In this document: positions 8,335 through 16,317 of the stretch, piece by piece
How the letters are laid out: each line of letters opens with the position of its first letter
Position numbering within the stretch: position 1 is the stretch's first letter
Source of the DNA: Amorphus sp040750475
Lineage (GTDB): Bacteria; Pseudomonadota; Alphaproteobacteria; Rhizobiales; Amorphaceae
Assembly (NCBI RefSeq): GCF_040750475.1
Contig: NZ_JABJVY010000008.1
Location: forward strand, 124,001-188,000
Length of the DNA stretch: 64,000 bases
Direction: 5' to 3'
Translations under genes and position numbers: made by a program
The notes under the pieces: model-generated
Told to the model about the DNA's origin: nothing
Databases searched by the model: none
What the model saw: only the letters and a program-made list of their open reading frames with translations

Positions 8335-8393
8335 GTAGCTTGCTGGCTGCGAAGTACGGTCGTCTCCGGTTTATTGCGGAGCCGACTATTCGA

Positions 8394-8416
8394 AGAGGCC
8401 CGGTCGGCCGGCCTCT
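8394..8416 (-). terminator. Hairpin after fliP, weak terminator candidate
   Basis: A perfect 7-base stem, AGAGGCC against GGCCTCT, with a 9-base loop, 20 bases past the fliP stop. Only TTC follows it, so termination here would be weak or Rho-assisted; it may instead protect the 3' end. Confidence 0.3.
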
Positions 8417-8436
8417 GCAAATTTAAAATCCTCTCT

Positions 8437-9207
8437 TCAGAAGAAAGACTTGACGAGACTGCCGACCAGCAGATTCCAGCCGTCGATCAGCACGAAGAAC
8501 AGGATTTTGAACGGCAGCGCGATCACCGTCGGCGGCATCATCATCATGCCCATGGACATGACGAGCGTCGCGACGATCATGTCGATCACCAGGAACGGCA
8601 GTGCGATCAAAAATCCGATTTCGAATCCGCGCCGAAGTTCGGAGATCATGTAGGCGGGCACCAGAATGCGCAGCTCGACCGTCTCGCCAGCCTCAACCGG
8701 CGGAACGCCGGCAAGATCGGCGAACAGCTTCAGGTCCTTCTCGCGCACTTGACTCAGCATGAACTCCCGAAACGGATCGGTGATCTTCGCATAAGCCTCC
8801 TGCTCGGTGATCCGGTTTTCCGTCAGCGGCTGGATCCCCTCCTGCCATGCGCGATCGAAGGTCGGCTGCATAACGAAGAAGGTCATGAACAAAGCGAGGC
8901 TGATCAGCACCAGGTTTGCCGGCGTAGTCTGCAGACCAAGACCGGAGCGCAGGAACGACAGGGCGACAACGAACCGGGTAAAGCTGGTCACCATGATCAA
9001 CAGGCCGGGCGCAATCGACAACACGGTGATCAGCGCGATGAACTGGATCATGCGCGCGCTGGCCGATCCGGCCCCCTCCGGCAGCAGCGAACCGAGCGAC
9101 GGGATCTCCTGGGCGACCGCCATCGACGGTACCAAGAGAAACGCCAGCGCCGGCAACGCCGCGACCATCATGGTCGGGCAGCCGACAGTAGAAAGGACGA
9201 TCTTCAT
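8437..9207 (-). CDS. fliP: Flagellar export gate protein FliP
   Basis: FliP (256 aa) forms the pentameric core of the FliPQR export gate in the inner membrane. A cleavable signal peptide occupies about 1-32 (ends AVAQ), as in other FliP proteins, followed by four membrane segments. Family motifs are visible: TSFTRFVVALSFLR near 75-90 and GMMMMPPTVIALPFK near the C terminus. The ATG overlaps the fliL stop (ATGA). It is the last gene of the long flgB-to-fliP run; fliQ and fliR lie in the other arm at 28141 and 30692. Confidence 0.97.
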   Translation of the reverse strand: MKIVLSTVGCPTMMVAALPALAFLLVPSMAVAQEIPSLGSLLPEGAGSASARMIQFIALITVLSIAPGLLIMVTSFTRFVVALSFLRSGLGLQTTPANLVLISLALFMTFFVMQPTFDRAWQEGIQPLTENRITEQEAYAKITDPFREFMLSQVREKDLKLFADLAGVPPVEAGETVELRILVPAYMISELRRGFEIGFLIALPFLVIDMIVATLVMSMGMMMMPPTVIALPFKILFFVLIDGWNLLVGSLVKSFF

Positions 9208-9695
9208 TGAACGACCATGGTCTCGATGATGAGCTCGCGGACCTGTCCGTCGGTGCGCAACACCGCGCGTTCGTTCAGGTCGTCGCGAAGATATTGCAGT
9301 GCCGTCGGGCCCTGGAGCTGGCTTAAGGACAACGTGCGTAGGTAAGCGATCATGTCCTGAGAGATCTGGGCCGCCGTTGCTTCCGGATTGGCCAGTGCTC
9401 CGTTTTCGAACACGATCGAACTCTCGATCCGCACCCAGGTGTTGGAGGGCGCGGCGAGATTGGCGATCACCGGCTCCAGCCGGACGAGCACCATGTCGCC
9501 GGAATATTTCAGCTCCGGCATCGTCTTTTCCGGCAGATCGGCTTCCCGCGCCGTCACGGCTTGTTCCACCGTCGAGGCAAGGTGCAGCCCGAGCCCGCCA
9601 CCGGTGCCGAGCGCGATCAGCGTCAAAATCAGGAGTGCAATGAGCCCGCCGGCCTTTTTCTTGGGCGGAGCGTCCTGAGAGGCTTGGTCAGCCAT
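9204..9695 (-). CDS. fliL: Flagellar basal body protein FliL
   Basis: FliL (163 aa) is a single-pass inner-membrane protein that surrounds and supports the MotAB stators. A short Lys-rich cytoplasmic tail (PPKKKAGG), a membrane segment at about 17-38, then a periplasmic domain with VRLEPVIANL and a C terminus LIIETMVVQ fit FliL. It lies 12 bases after flgH and overlaps fliP by 4. A second FliL-like protein is coded at 32914-33435. Confidence 0.93.
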   Translation of the reverse strand: MADQASQDAPPKKKAGGLIALLILTLIALGTGGGLGLHLASTVEQAVTAREADLPEKTMPELKYSGDMVLVRLEPVIANLAAPSNTWVRIESSIVFENGALANPEATAAQISQDMIAYLRTLSLSQLQGPTALQYLRDDLNERAVLRTDGQVRELIIETMVVQ

Positions 9696-9707
9696 GGTGG
9701 CGGGCCC

Positions 9708-10427
9708 TTAGAACGGGGCAACGGCGTCATAGACGCGCTGACCCCAGGCCGGTTGCTGAACGTCTGTCAGACGCCCGCGACCACCATAGGAAATTCGGGC
9801 TTCCGCGATCTTGTCGTAGGGCACGGTGTTTTTCTCGGAGATGTCGAGCGGCCGCACCACACCTGCGATATTCAACACCCGGACCTCATAGTTGACCCGG
9901 ATCTCCTGAGAGCCGCTGATCAGGAGATTGCCGTTGGGCAGAACGTCGGTCACGACGGCGGCCACCGACAACCGCAGCTTTTCGGAGCGATCGATCGATC
10001 CCTTGCCGTTGCTCTGGGTTCCCGACTTGATGTCGAGATCGGCCGACAGATCGGCGGCGCTGGCGCCGAGCCCGAACCCTGCCGCCGCCAATGCGGCCGA
10101 AAGACCCATCTTGGCCTTTCCGTCACGCGAGCGATCGGTTTCATTGTCGAACTGCGCCTTGTCGTTGATCTGGATGGTGACGGTCAGAAGATCGCCGATC
10201 CGGCTTGCGCGAATGTCGCGGAAGAGATCGTAGCCCTGCCCACCCCATGTGGAGCCGAACGACTTCGGCTGCGCCGGAGCGTAGCTCGTTGGCAGCGGGG
10301 CGACCGCGACGGGTACGCCGGACCCGACCGGCGTCAACTCAGGTCCGGAGAACAGATTGTCGTTGGGCGTCTGGCAACCGGCGACGAGGAGCGCGCCGGC
10401 CATACCGAAGAAGGCTGCGCGGTTCAT
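9708..10427 (-). CDS. flgH: Flagellar L-ring lipoprotein FlgH
   Basis: FlgH (239 aa) builds the outer-membrane L ring around the rod. The lipobox LVAGC puts the lipidated cysteine at residue 18 after a short hydrophobic signal. The C-terminal half has the FlgH pattern (GDLLTVTI near 85, NGNLLISGSQEIRVN near 175, GVVRPLDI). The ATG at 10427 overlaps the motE stop (ATGA). The frame is open further upstream, but only this start gives a lipoprotein signal. Confidence 0.96.
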   Translation of the reverse strand: MNRAAFFGMAGALLVAGCQTPNDNLFSGPELTPVGSGVPVAVAPLPTSYAPAQPKSFGSTWGGQGYDLFRDIRASRIGDLLTVTIQINDKAQFDNETDRSRDGKAKMGLSAALAAAGFGLGASAADLSADLDIKSGTQSNGKGSIDRSEKLRLSVAAVVTDVLPNGNLLISGSQEIRVNYEVRVLNIAGVVRPLDISEKNTVPYDKIAEARISYGGRGRLTDVQQPAWGQRVYDAVAPF

Positions 10428-11005
10428 CCCGGCTTCCTCTGGTTGGTCGCGGGATTGGCAAGCCCCGCCATGATGTTGGTAAGTTGGGCGGCGCGCGAGG
10501 GATCCATCTCGTTCAAGATGGCGCTCGCCGTGCGGGGCGGCAGCTTGGCGAGGATCGCCGCGGCCGTGAAATCGTTCATAATCGCAAGCTGCTGCGACGC
10601 AGAGTCCGGGCGCATCTGGGTATAGATCGCGACCAGATTGTCTTCGGCATTTTTCAGGAAAGCTTCCCGGCGCTCCAACCAGTCCTGATATTCCGCACGC
10701 TTGGCCTCGAGCTGAGCGACCCGATCCTCGACCTTCTTCTCCAATGCACGCAGCGCTTCCACCTGGCGCTGAAACCGGGCATCGGCGGCCGCGTCGGCGA
10801 TATTGGAGCAATATTCGGCTGCGTTCTGTTCGCTCGGCGTGCGGGCGGTTACGGCCGGCTGGGCCGAAGCCTCGGCGGTCGCCGCCTCGCTGGCGGAGGG
10901 TTCGGGCGCCGGCGCCTGTTCGTTGGACAACGCCGGATCGGCGAGGAACGCAGCCCCGGCAACGAGGCCGAGACGAGACAATCGCGTTAAATTTCGAAGC
11001 ATCAT
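10424..11005 (-). CDS. motE: MotE-like periplasmic chaperone of the motor protein MotC
   Basis: A secreted protein of 193 aa with a signal peptide at about 1-27 (ends ALS), a Pro/Ala-rich stretch, a coiled coil at about 75-120 (RALEKKVEDRVAQLEAKRAEY) and a C-terminal MgtE-N-like helical part (YTQMRPDSASQQL, then ILAKLPPRTASAILNEM). In rhizobia MotE acts as the folding factor of the motility protein MotC in the periplasm. Its presence supports a MotC-type protein after motB (1-1543). It starts at ATG 11005 or 11002 behind a strong GGAGGAG and overlaps flgH by 4. Confidence 0.88.
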   Translation of the reverse strand: MMLRNLTRLSRLGLVAGAAFLADPALSNEQAPAPEPSASEAATAEASAQPAVTARTPSEQNAAEYCSNIADAAADARFQRQVEALRALEKKVEDRVAQLEAKRAEYQDWLERREAFLKNAEDNLVAIYTQMRPDSASQQLAIMNDFTAAAILAKLPPRTASAILNEMDPSRAAQLTNIMAGLANPATNQRKPG

Positions 11006-11054
11006 GCTTCTCCTCCCGAGGGTCGGGGTCGGCCGAACCGGCCGGCAGTTGAAG

Positions 11055-12155
11055 TTATTGGACGATGAGTTCGGCCTGCAGCGCGCCGGCGGTCTTGATC
11101 GCCTGCAGGATCGAGATGATGTCGGACGGCTTCAGACCCATCCGGTTGAGACCATGAACCAGGGTCTGCAGATCGGTTCCGCCGACGATGGCCAAGTGAG
11201 CCGGCTGCTCCTGGGCATCGACCGTGGTGCGCGGCACGATGGCTGTCGCCCCATCGGAGAACGGGTTCGGCTGGGACACTACGGGCATTTCCGTCACCCG
11301 TACCGTCATGTTGCCGTGGGCCATTGCGACGGTGGAGATCTCCACATTCTGGCCGATCACCACCGTTCCGGTGCGCTGGTCGATCACCACCCGCGCCGGC
11401 GCATCGGTCTGGATCTGCAGTTCCCCGATCTCCGCCAAAAAGCGCGCGGTGGAGACATTGGCCGGCTTCGAAAGCACCACGGCGCGGAGATCGCGCTCGC
11501 TGGCCGCCTTCTTGCCGTAGCGGAGCCCCGTGTAGGCGTTGATCGCATCGGCTATCGACGCGGCCGTCTTGAAGTCCGGATTTTCCAGCTCCAGGACGAG
11601 CCGCGGCAGGGTGCGCAGCGTGCCCGGAACCTGTTTTTCGACAATTGCGCCGTTCGGAATGCGCCCGGCGGTGGGCACGCCTTGCGTATAGGTTTCCGCC
11701 GCCCCGCCGACGGCGAAGCCGGAGACGGCGATCGGCCCTTGGGCCACCGCATAAGTCTCGCCGTCGCCACCCATCAAAGGCGTCAGAACCAGCGTACCAC
11801 CCTTTAAGGACGTGGAATCGCCGATCGAGGCGATGTTGACGTCGATGCGCGAGCCGACACCGGCAAAAGGCGGCAGATCGGCGATCACCGTGACGGCGGC
11901 CACGTTGCGGGCACGAAGCGAGGCGCCCTGAACGTTGACCCCCATCCGGTCGAGCATCGATTGCAACGCCTGCTCGGTATAGGGCGCATTGCGCAGCGTA
12001 TCGCCGGTGCCCTGCAAGCCCATCACCAGGCCGTAGCCGATGAGCTGGTTGTCGCGCACGCCTTGAACGGTGGTGACGTCCTTGATGCGGGTTGCCGCCG
12101 CGGGGGCGGCACCCAGCAGGGCGAGGCCCGCGATCAAAAGCAAAAGCCGTTTCAT
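11055..12155 (-). CDS. flgI: Flagellar P-ring protein FlgI
   Basis: FlgI (366 aa) forms the periplasmic P ring around the rod. Signal peptide at about 1-21 (AAPAAA). Family hallmarks run through the protein: GVRDNQLIGYGLVMGLQGTG near 32-51, FAVGGAAETYTQGVPTAGRIPNGAIVE in the middle, and the C-terminal GLKPSDIISILQAIKTAGAL. Full length for the family. The ATG overlaps the flgA stop by 4; FlgA is its assembly chaperone. Confidence 0.98.
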   Translation of the reverse strand: MKRLLLLIAGLALLGAAPAAATRIKDVTTVQGVRDNQLIGYGLVMGLQGTGDTLRNAPYTEQALQSMLDRMGVNVQGASLRARNVAAVTVIADLPPFAGVGSRIDVNIASIGDSTSLKGGTLVLTPLMGGDGETYAVAQGPIAVSGFAVGGAAETYTQGVPTAGRIPNGAIVEKQVPGTLRTLPRLVLELENPDFKTAASIADAINAYTGLRYGKKAASERDLRAVVLSKPANVSTARFLAEIGELQIQTDAPARVVIDQRTGTVVIGQNVEISTVAMAHGNMTVRVTEMPVVSQPNPFSDGATAIVPRTTVDAQEQPAHLAIVGGTDLQTLVHGLNRMGLKPSDIISILQAIKTAGALQAELIVQ

Positions 12156-12637
12156 AGCGTGCCCCCAACAAGCAGGCTGCCATCGGCCTGGACGATGCCG
12201 GTGATGACTTGCCCGGAATCGATGTTGCGGGCCTGGACCAGCGCGCCGAGCGCACCCGACTGCAACGGTAGGACCGTTGTCGAGATCGAGAGATTGCCGG
12301 CTTCGAACCGGGCTTCGACCGGCTTTCCACGAGTAATCAACGTCGGCTCGCCGACCGAGTTGTTCGGAATTGGCTTGCCCGCCACGAGCGTGCGTCGGGC
12401 CACCTTGCCGATCAGCGGTGCACCGTCCTCAACCACCGCCAACGGCCGATCCGGATCGTAGTAGAAGGCTTTCTCCGTCAGCATCTCCGGACCGATATGG
12501 TCGCCCGGATAGATCGTGACGGCAGGCACCGGCAGCAGGCCCTGAACCTGACCGGCACGCACGGCGACGACCGAGGCGGCGAGTGCGAGCGCAAGGAGCG
12601 CGCCCCGCAGACAAGTACGGACGAGTGCGGTGGCCAT
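12152..12637 (-). CDS. flgA: P-ring assembly chaperone FlgA
   Basis: FlgA (161 aa) helps FlgI fold and assemble in the periplasm. Signal peptide at about 1-28. The mature part is a SAF-type domain: VPAVTIYPGDHIGPEML near 37, then VARRTLVAGKPIP near 79, and a C terminus with VQARNIDSGQVITGIVQADG. It is short compared with enterobacterial FlgA but normal for rhizobia. It lies 6 bases after flgG and overlaps flgI by 4. Confidence 0.94.
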   Translation of the reverse strand: MATALVRTCLRGALLALALAASVVAVRAGQVQGLLPVPAVTIYPGDHIGPEMLTEKAFYYDPDRPLAVVEDGAPLIGKVARRTLVAGKPIPNNSVGEPTLITRGKPVEARFEAGNLSISTTVLPLQSGALGALVQARNIDSGQVITGIVQADGSLLVGGTL

Positions 12638-12643
12638 GACGAT

Positions 12644-13432
12644 CTAGCGGATGCCCTTGGAGACGGTGCCGGCCATTTCGTCGGCCGCCTGGATCACCTT
12701 GGAGTTCATCTCATAGGCGCGCTGCGCGGAGATCAGTTCGGTGATTTCCTTGACCGGATCGACGTTGGAGCCTTCCAGATAGCCCTGATGGATCTTGCCG
12801 AGACCGTCTTCCGAGGCGATCCCTTCCAGCGGCTGCCCGGAAGCGGCGGTCTCGCGATAGAGGTTGTCGCCGAGCGGTTCCAGACCGGCCTCGTTCGCGA
12901 ACGAGACCAGCGAGAGCTGACCGAGCAGCAGCGGGTCCTGCTGGGACGCGACCTGGGCGTACACTTCGCCGGATTCGTTGACGGTGATCCCGGTGGTGTC
13001 GGCCGGGAACACAATCGCCGGCTCCACGCCATATCCGTCAATGGTGACGAGCTCGCCGTTCGGCCCCTTGTTGAAGGCGCCGGCGCGGGTATAGAGCGCT
13101 TCGCCGTTGGGGCCGGTGATCTGGAACCAGCCACGGCCGTTGATGGCGAGGTCGAGCGGGTTGGACGTCTGCGCGAGCGCGCCCTGGATGTGCAGGTTGC
13201 GCACGCCGACGGTGCGCACACCAAGGCCGATGCGCGCGCCTTCCGGGACCGGGTTTTCGCCGCCCTGGTTCGGAACGCCCTGAACCCGCTCGAACTGGTA
13301 GAGCAGGTCTGAAAACTCCGCCCGGGCCCTCTTGAAGCCGGTGGTGTTGATGTTCGCGACGTTGTTCGCGATCACTTCGACGTTGGTCTGCTGCGCAGCC
13401 ATGCCGGTTGCGGCGATCGATAGCGCTTTCAT
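12644..13432 (-). CDS. flgG: Distal rod protein FlgG
   Basis: FlgG (262 aa) is the distal rod subunit. The N-terminal rod signature is clear (MAAQQTNVEVIANNVANINTTGF split around residues 12-34), as is the C-terminal one (YLEGSNVDPVKEITELISAQRAYEMNSK near 212-239). Length matches FlgG, and the close relation to FlgF (20871) and FlgE (23036) is expected. It is separated from fliE by a 74-base gap that holds a dispersed repeat. Confidence 0.98.
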   Translation of the reverse strand: MKALSIAATGMAAQQTNVEVIANNVANINTTGFKRARAEFSDLLYQFERVQGVPNQGGENPVPEGARIGLGVRTVGVRNLHIQGALAQTSNPLDLAINGRGWFQITGPNGEALYTRAGAFNKGPNGELVTIDGYGVEPAIVFPADTTGITVNESGEVYAQVASQQDPLLLGQLSLVSFANEAGLEPLGDNLYRETAASGQPLEGIASEDGLGKIHQGYLEGSNVDPVKEITELISAQRAYEMNSKVIQAADEMAGTVSKGIR

Positions 13433-13446
13433 GCCATTGGCCTCTA

Positions 13447-13512
13447 GTGCGTTTCCAGGCGATGCGGAAACCGGGTCGCCGTTCGGAAATGCGTTAAATC
13501 AATGAGTTAGAT
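13447..13512. repeat. Dispersed intergenic repeat, copy A
   Basis: The stretch holds GCGTTTCCAGGCGATGCGGA, then AACCGGGTCGCCGTTCGGAA and a final ATGAGTTAGATC, and closely matches copy C at 47613-47683 (shared TTCCAGG, GGAAAC and GGTCGCCGTTCGGAA-like blocks). The arms GTTTCC and GGAAAC can pair. The TAA stop of fliE lies inside its edge. Repeats of this style are common between genes in rhizobial genomes. Confidence 0.6.
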
Positions 13513-13815
13513 CTGCATCCGGCTGATTTCTTGATAGGCTGAGACCACCTTGTCGCGGATTGCGACGGCGGCGTGCAGCGTCTGCTCGGCCGACATGATG
13601 GCCATGACCACCTCTTGGACCGACGACTTGCCCTCGACGCCGCTGATCGCGGCGGCCTCGCCGGTGCGCAGCGTTTCCACGGCTTCGCTCGACACTTTGG
13701 CAAGCACTTCGCCAAACTCCGCCGGCGGCGTACCGGCAGCGGAAGCGGGAGCGGCCGACCGGCCAACGGTGGACGTGGAGCCGATCGCTCCAAGCGAATT
13801 CACGATCATCGTCAC
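13507..13815 (-). CDS. fliE: Flagellar MS-ring/rod junction protein FliE
   Basis: FliE (102 aa) joins the MS ring to the rod and is exported early. The C-terminal half shows the family pattern (VQEVVMAIMSAEQTLHAAVAIRDKVVSAYQEISRMQI), the N-terminal part is Ser/Ala-rich. The ATG overlaps flgC by 4. The stop falls within the edge of dispersed repeat A, so the repeat has met or supplied the 3' end of the gene. Confidence 0.96.
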   Translation of the reverse strand: MTMIVNSLGAIGSTSTVGRSAAPASAAGTPPAEFGEVLAKVSSEAVETLRTGEAAAISGVEGKSSVQEVVMAIMSAEQTLHAAVAIRDKVVSAYQEISRMQI

Positions 13816-14231
13816 GAGCTCCGCAACAGATCGATGGTCATGGAGATCATCGATCGGGCCTGCTTGATCATCTGGAGGTTGGCTTCGTAGGAACGGCTCG
13901 CCTCGCGAAGGTCGGCCATTTCAACGAGCATGTTCACGTTCGGAAGCTTGACGTTTCCGTCCTGGTCGGCCGCCGGGTGACCAGGATCGTGCTCGACCAG
14001 GAACGGGCTGTCGTCGGTGACGATGCCCTTCACCTTCACGCTTTCCGCACCGAGCGCGTCGTCGAAGCGGGCGTCGAACAGGATCGTCTTGCGCTGATAC
14101 GGGTCGGCGCCTTCGACCGACCCGGTGGAGCGCGCGTTCGCGATATTTTCAGCCACGATGCGCAGACGGGCCGACTGGGCTTCCATGCCCGCGCCCGCAA
14201 GACGGCTCACGGCTGCCAAGGCATCGATCAT
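13812..14231 (-). CDS. flgC: Proximal rod protein FlgC
   Basis: FlgC (139 aa) is a proximal rod subunit. N-terminal ARLRIVAENIANARSTG (about 21-37), then the characteristic DPYQRKTILF and the FLVEHDPGHPAAD segment, and the C terminus NVNMLVEMADLREASRSYEANL. Overlaps flgB and fliE by 4 bases each, so flgB, flgC and fliE are one coupled unit. Confidence 0.98.
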   Translation of the reverse strand: MIDALAAVSRLAGAGMEAQSARLRIVAENIANARSTGSVEGADPYQRKTILFDARFDDALGAESVKVKGIVTDDSPFLVEHDPGHPAADQDGNVKLPNVNMLVEMADLREASRSYEANLQMIKQARSMISMTIDLLRSS

Positions 14232-14614
14232 CCGGAGGTCCTCACGCTGGTCAGGAACATGCGGTGAAAGGAGCGGGCGATCGAGGTGTCGAGCGAGTAG
14301 ACCCGCTGGACCTCGGCCGCTTTGGCGAGCTCCTGGTCCATGCTCACGCTGTTGCCCGAATGGGTGATGTCCCAGCTTTCCGCCTTACCGGCCTCGCTGG
14401 TTCCGAGCGCGGTCGCTTCCACGCCGATATGGCCCGGCCGCGTCGCGGCCATGGTCAGGCGCGTCTTGTCGAGCGCCGCGGCAAACGGCTCGATATCCTT
14501 AGCCTTGAAGCCAGGGGTGTCGGCGTTCGCGATATTCGCACTGATCGTGGCCTGCCGCACCGAAGCCCATTCTGCATGGCTACGGACGAGGCCGAATAGA
14601 TGAACAGGTTCCAC
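14228..14614 (-). CDS. flgB: Proximal rod protein FlgB
   Basis: FlgB (128 aa), proximal rod subunit. N-terminal signature SVRQATISANIANADTPGFK at about 19-38 and C-terminal VSMDQELAKAAEVQRVYSLD. The start is taken as GTG 14614 (protein begins with V/M-EPVHLFGL), because GGAGG lies 6 bases before it and because rhizobial FlgB proteins begin this way. An ATG at 14641 in frame would add nine residues but has only a poor ribosome binding site. A flagellar GCAAG motif is at 14654-14666. Confidence 0.95.
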   Translation of the reverse strand: MEPVHLFGLVRSHAEWASVRQATISANIANADTPGFKAKDIEPFAAALDKTRLTMAATRPGHIGVEATALGTSEAGKAESWDITHSGNSVSMDQELAKAAEVQRVYSLDTSIARSFHRMFLTSVRTSG

Positions 14615-14653
14615 GGGGAGCCTCCACAGCTTCATCGCCATGGAACCTAGGCC

Positions 14654-14666
14654 GGCAAACTTGCCC
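14654..14666 (-). promoter_or_regulatory. Flagellar GCAAG motif upstream of flgB
   Basis: Minus strand GGGCAAGTTTGCC, 40 bases before the flgB GTG. A related unit, GCCAGCTT, begins 11 bases earlier, giving the same direct-repeat layout as at flagellin 2, fliF and flgE. Confidence 0.5.
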
Positions 14667-14708
14667 GAAGCTGGCGCAGGTGACTGCGGCGCCTATTTTA
14701 CCGAACCG

Positions 14709-15236
14709 CTACTGTAGGTTCGCCGAACCGTAGAAAAGCGCGAACGCGTCGGCGTTCTTAATACTCTCCTCAGAGCCATCTTCGCCGTCGCACAGGATCC
14801 CGTCACCGAGTGCGGTGGAGAACCGGGTCCAGGTCTCCTCCTCCTCATCGCTAAGCTCGCGGGAGAACAGGATGCCGTGCAGATTCACGCCAACGAAATC
14901 GGACGCGAACACGAGACTGAAATAGGCGGTCAGTTCGGGATGGCAGATTTCCAACTCGATCGACGCGGTCGGGTTGCGGCCCCAGTCGCACACGGCGCTG
15001 GCGCTGCGGCCGTACCTGAGGAAGCCGGGCTTGAGCCAGACTTCGCTGGAGCTCTCGATCAGATGCTCCAGGTGGCGGTCTTTCTCACAGAGAATGTAAC
15101 CGATCAGCACACCGGCATCGACGAGCTGCATTTCCACGATGAACGCCCGGATCGTCTTCGCCAGAAGCTTCTCGTAGCGAACATACTCGTAAGCGTCGGC
15201 GGCATCCGTCCTGAGATAATAGTTACCGGCTCGCAT
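14709..15236 (-). CDS. Hypothetical protein following flhB
   Basis: A soluble protein of 175 aa that I do not recognise. It starts at ATG 15236, inside the end of flhB (14-base overlap), with GAGGG 8 bases upstream, so it is coupled to flhB. No signal peptide or membrane segment is visible. It is acidic and aromatic-rich (AYEYVRYEKLL near 15, VWLKPGFLRYG near 66, LTAYFSLVFASDFVGVNLHG near 100) and ends with an acidic stretch (EDGSEESIKNADAF). It is the last gene of the motA-fliM-fliN-fliG-flhB unit, so a role in motility is likely by position only. Confidence 0.8.
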   Translation of the reverse strand: MRAGNYYLRTDAADAYEYVRYEKLLAKTIRAFIVEMQLVDAGVLIGYILCEKDRHLEHLIESSSEVWLKPGFLRYGRSASAVCDWGRNPTASIELEICHPELTAYFSLVFASDFVGVNLHGILFSRELSDEEEETWTRFSTALGDGILCDGEDGSEESIKNADAFALFYGSANLQ

Positions 15237-16305
15237 TTTTACCGCCCTCTTGCGTGTAGACATAGTAGATCACACGGGCCACCGCGCGATAGAATTCCGA
15301 TGGAATCCACTGATCGACCTCGACCGCGCCGTAGAGGGAGCGGGCAAGGGGTTTATCCTCGACAATCGGAATGCCGTGCTTCGTCGCAATTTCTCTGATC
15401 TTGAGCGCGACGAGATCCGCTCCCTTGGCGACCACGAGCGGCGCGCCGCCGTCCTCCTGCCGATAGCGCAGGGCGATCGCATAATGGGTCGGATTGGTGA
15501 TGATGACGGTTGCCGTCGGCACGGCCGTCAGCATGCGCCGACGCGCCCGGTCCTTGGCGAGCGAACGCAGACGGGCTTTGACGAACGGGTCGCCCTCCAT
15601 CTGCTTCATCTCTTCCTTGACCTCCTGGCGGGTCATGCGCAGGTCCGCCCGCCACTTGAACCGGGACCACACAAGGTCCGCCGCGACCAGCACGATGGTC
15701 GCCACGCAGACGGCGGCCAGCAGCCGCGTCGCCATGGAGAGAAGTTGAGCGGGCAGCAGCGTCGGATCGGTGATGGCAGCGTTGATGACGCCGCTGATCT
15801 CGCTGCGTAAAAACAGGGCCGCAACGGCGCCCACCGCGGCAAACTTGAAGAGGGAGCGGCCGAACTCCACCAGGCCCTGAGAGCCGAAAATGCGCTTCCA
15901 CCCGGCCTTGGGGGAAATCCGGTTCCACTGCGGCCGAATGCGCTCCGGCACCAGCCGGGGCGCGTTCTGGGCCAGCGAGGCAACCACGCCGAAGGCAGCA
16001 AGCAGCAGCACGATGGGCAGGATGAACAGGGCGATCGCCCGCCCGACATCGGAGAACAGCACGAGCGCGTCGCCACCGTCCTCCAGCGCGTAGCCGCCGG
16101 CATTGTCGATCAGGCGGGACAGGTCCGCCACCAGCGCCGGCACCTTTTCAGCGACAAGAAAGGTCAACGCCAGCAAAATCCCGAGCAAAGAGGCAAACAC
16201 TGAGGCCTCCTTGGAAAAGGGGACATTGCCCTTCTCCAAAGCGTCGGAGATCTTTTTCTCCGAGGCGTCTTCGGTTTTGCTGTCCTTGTCCTGGTCTTCG
16301 GCCAC
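15223..16305 (-). CDS. flhB: Flagellar export switch protein FlhB
   Basis: FlhB (360 aa) switches the export apparatus from rod/hook to filament substrates. Four membrane segments fill about 30-215 after a charged, Lys/Asp-rich N terminus (EDQDKDSKTEDASEKKISDA). The self-cleavage motif NPTH is intact at 271-274, followed by the conserved HYAIALRY. The cytoplasmic part is short and ends soon after YRAVARVIYYVY, as in rhizobia. It follows fliG by 12 bases and overlaps the unknown gene 14709-15236. Confidence 0.98.
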   Translation of the reverse strand: MAEDQDKDSKTEDASEKKISDALEKGNVPFSKEASVFASLLGILLALTFLVAEKVPALVADLSRLIDNAGGYALEDGGDALVLFSDVGRAIALFILPIVLLLAAFGVVASLAQNAPRLVPERIRPQWNRISPKAGWKRIFGSQGLVEFGRSLFKFAAVGAVAALFLRSEISGVINAAITDPTLLPAQLLSMATRLLAAVCVATIVLVAADLVWSRFKWRADLRMTRQEVKEEMKQMEGDPFVKARLRSLAKDRARRRMLTAVPTATVIITNPTHYAIALRYRQEDGGAPLVVAKGADLVALKIREIATKHGIPIVEDKPLARSLYGAVEVDQWIPSEFYRAVARVIYYVYTQEGGKNASR

Positions 16306-16317
16306 GTCCCCGCCCGA

